Below, piece after piece: positions 63,595-64,000 of a stretch of 64,000 nt of DNA. Position 1 is the first letter of the stretch; the number at the start of each line of letters is the position of its first letter. The position numbers and the translations under genes are program-made. Below the pieces are notes generated by a model. It worked only from the letters and a program-made list of their open reading frames with translations. It did not search any database and was not told where the DNA came from. Origin of the DNA: Larsenimonas salina (lineage in GTDB: Bacteria; Pseudomonadota; Gammaproteobacteria; Pseudomonadales; Halomonadaceae); NCBI RefSeq assembly GCF_023736155.1, contig NZ_JAMLJJ010000002.1:124001-188000 (forward strand), in the 5' to 3' direction.

Positions 63595-64000
63595 ATGGAA
63601 TTGAATGATCCGCGCTTGTTTCGTGAACTGGCCTACATCGATGGGCAGTGGATGGCAGGCGATCAGGGCCGCGATCTGGCCGTGGACGATCCGGCCACTG
63701 GCGAAATCCTTGGGCATGTCGCACTGCTTGAGCGCGAGCAGATCAGCCACGCCGTGACCGCCGCCGAGCGTGCCTTTCCGGCGTGGCGGGCGCTCGGGGT
63801 CAATCGGCGCGCCGAAATCTTGAGCGCGTGGTGTCGTCTGCTGCATGAGCACAAACGCGACCTGGCCAACATCATGACGCTCGAGCAGGGCAAACCCCTG
63901 AGCGACGCCCGGGGAGAGGTCGAGTACGGCGCGAGTTTTCTGCACTGGTTCGCCGAAGAGGGCAAGCGCGCCTACGGCGCCACGATTCCAAGCCATCTCG
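63595..64000 (+). CDS. gabD: Succinate-semialdehyde dehydrogenase, N-terminal part (runs off the right edge)
   Basis: First 135 residues of an NAD(P)+-dependent aldehyde dehydrogenase. FRELAYIDGQWMAGDQGRDL, VDDPATGEILGHV and the MTLEQGKPLSDARGEVEYGASFLHWFAEEGKR block are characteristic of GabD, which oxidises succinate semialdehyde to succinate at the end of GABA breakdown. GGAGGT precedes ATG 63595. The catalytic Cys and Glu lie beyond the window, so a related semialdehyde dehydrogenase cannot be excluded. Confidence 0.85.
   Translation, partial: MELNDPRLFRELAYIDGQWMAGDQGRDLAVDDPATGEILGHVALLEREQISHAVTAAERAFPAWRALGVNRRAEILSAWCRLLHEHKRDLANIMTLEQGKPLSDARGEVEYGASFLHWFAEEGKRAYGATIPSHL

Noticed and set aside
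63574-63996. 140-codon minus-strand frame at the right edge
   Set aside because: The plus strand here encodes a clear aldehyde dehydrogenase N-terminus starting at 63595 with GGAGGT.

Overview
The window is 64 kb of GC-rich chromosome from a gammaproteobacterium. The core gene order closely follows what I recall of Pseudomonas: ppk1, ppx, trxA, rho and ubiD as one neighbourhood, and hslU-hslV-SPOR-argS-priA-rpmE-malic enzyme-PBP1A-pilMNOPQ-aroK-aroB-gltB-gltD as another. A polyol operon and many small lineage differences make me favour the Halomonadaceae (Halomonas/Kushneria type). That placement is inference from gene order and protein sequence, not a database result. I found no rRNA, tRNA, CRISPR array, insertion sequence or prophage.

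Layout. 1-8.1 kb: 3' part of dnaE, accA, tilS, ppx (minus), trxA, rho. 8.2-10.4 kb: ubiD and a Fre-like flavin reductase. 10.4-11.2 kb: a regulatory stretch with a 42-codon membrane ORF, a 14-bp palindrome and a leader peptide plus attenuator, ahead of a type I DAHP synthase. 12.3-15.4 kb: ppk1 (minus) and elbB. 15.4-20.4 kb (minus): ubiE-ubiJ-ubiB-hisE-tatABC. 20.5-27.7 kb (minus): priA, argS, SPOR protein, hslV, hslU, DUF971. 27.9-29.6 kb: rpmE and malic enzyme. 29.7-33.9 kb (minus): two DUF481 outer-membrane paralogues and mrcA. 34.2-40.8 kb: pilMNOPQ-aroK-aroB, chained by start/stop overlaps. 41.2-47.1 kb: gltBD. 47.3-52.5 kb: a compact four-gene cassette (small periplasmic binding-protein-like, porin-like barrel, membrane GGDEF-EAL protein, LuxI/FeeM-like acyl transferase). 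52.6-61.3 kb: LacI regulator (minus) and a mannitol/sorbitol-type ABC transporter, polyol dehydrogenase and xylulokinase. 61.4-64 kb: NCS2 permease, ChaC and the start of a gabD-like gene.

How the parts work together. The ubi, tat and his genes support quinone-based respiration and export. ppk1 and ppx make and degrade polyphosphate. aroK, aroB and DAHP synthase feed the shikimate pathway. gltBD assimilates ammonium. pilMNOPQ builds the type IV pilus alignment complex and secretin. The polyol operon imports and oxidises mannitol- or arabitol-like sugar alcohols.

Two regions deserve most attention. (1) Upstream of the DAHP synthase a leader frame carries a Tyr-Trp-Tyr-Trp-Phe run, followed by four mutually exclusive RNA pairings that end in a strong intrinsic terminator. 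The pairings give a coherent ribosome-controlled attenuator. (2) The 47.3-52.5 kb operon couples an envelope sensor-like pair to a c-di-GMP enzyme and a putative acyl-amino-acid or acyl-homoserine-lactone-like signal synthase, which suggests an undescribed signalling module.
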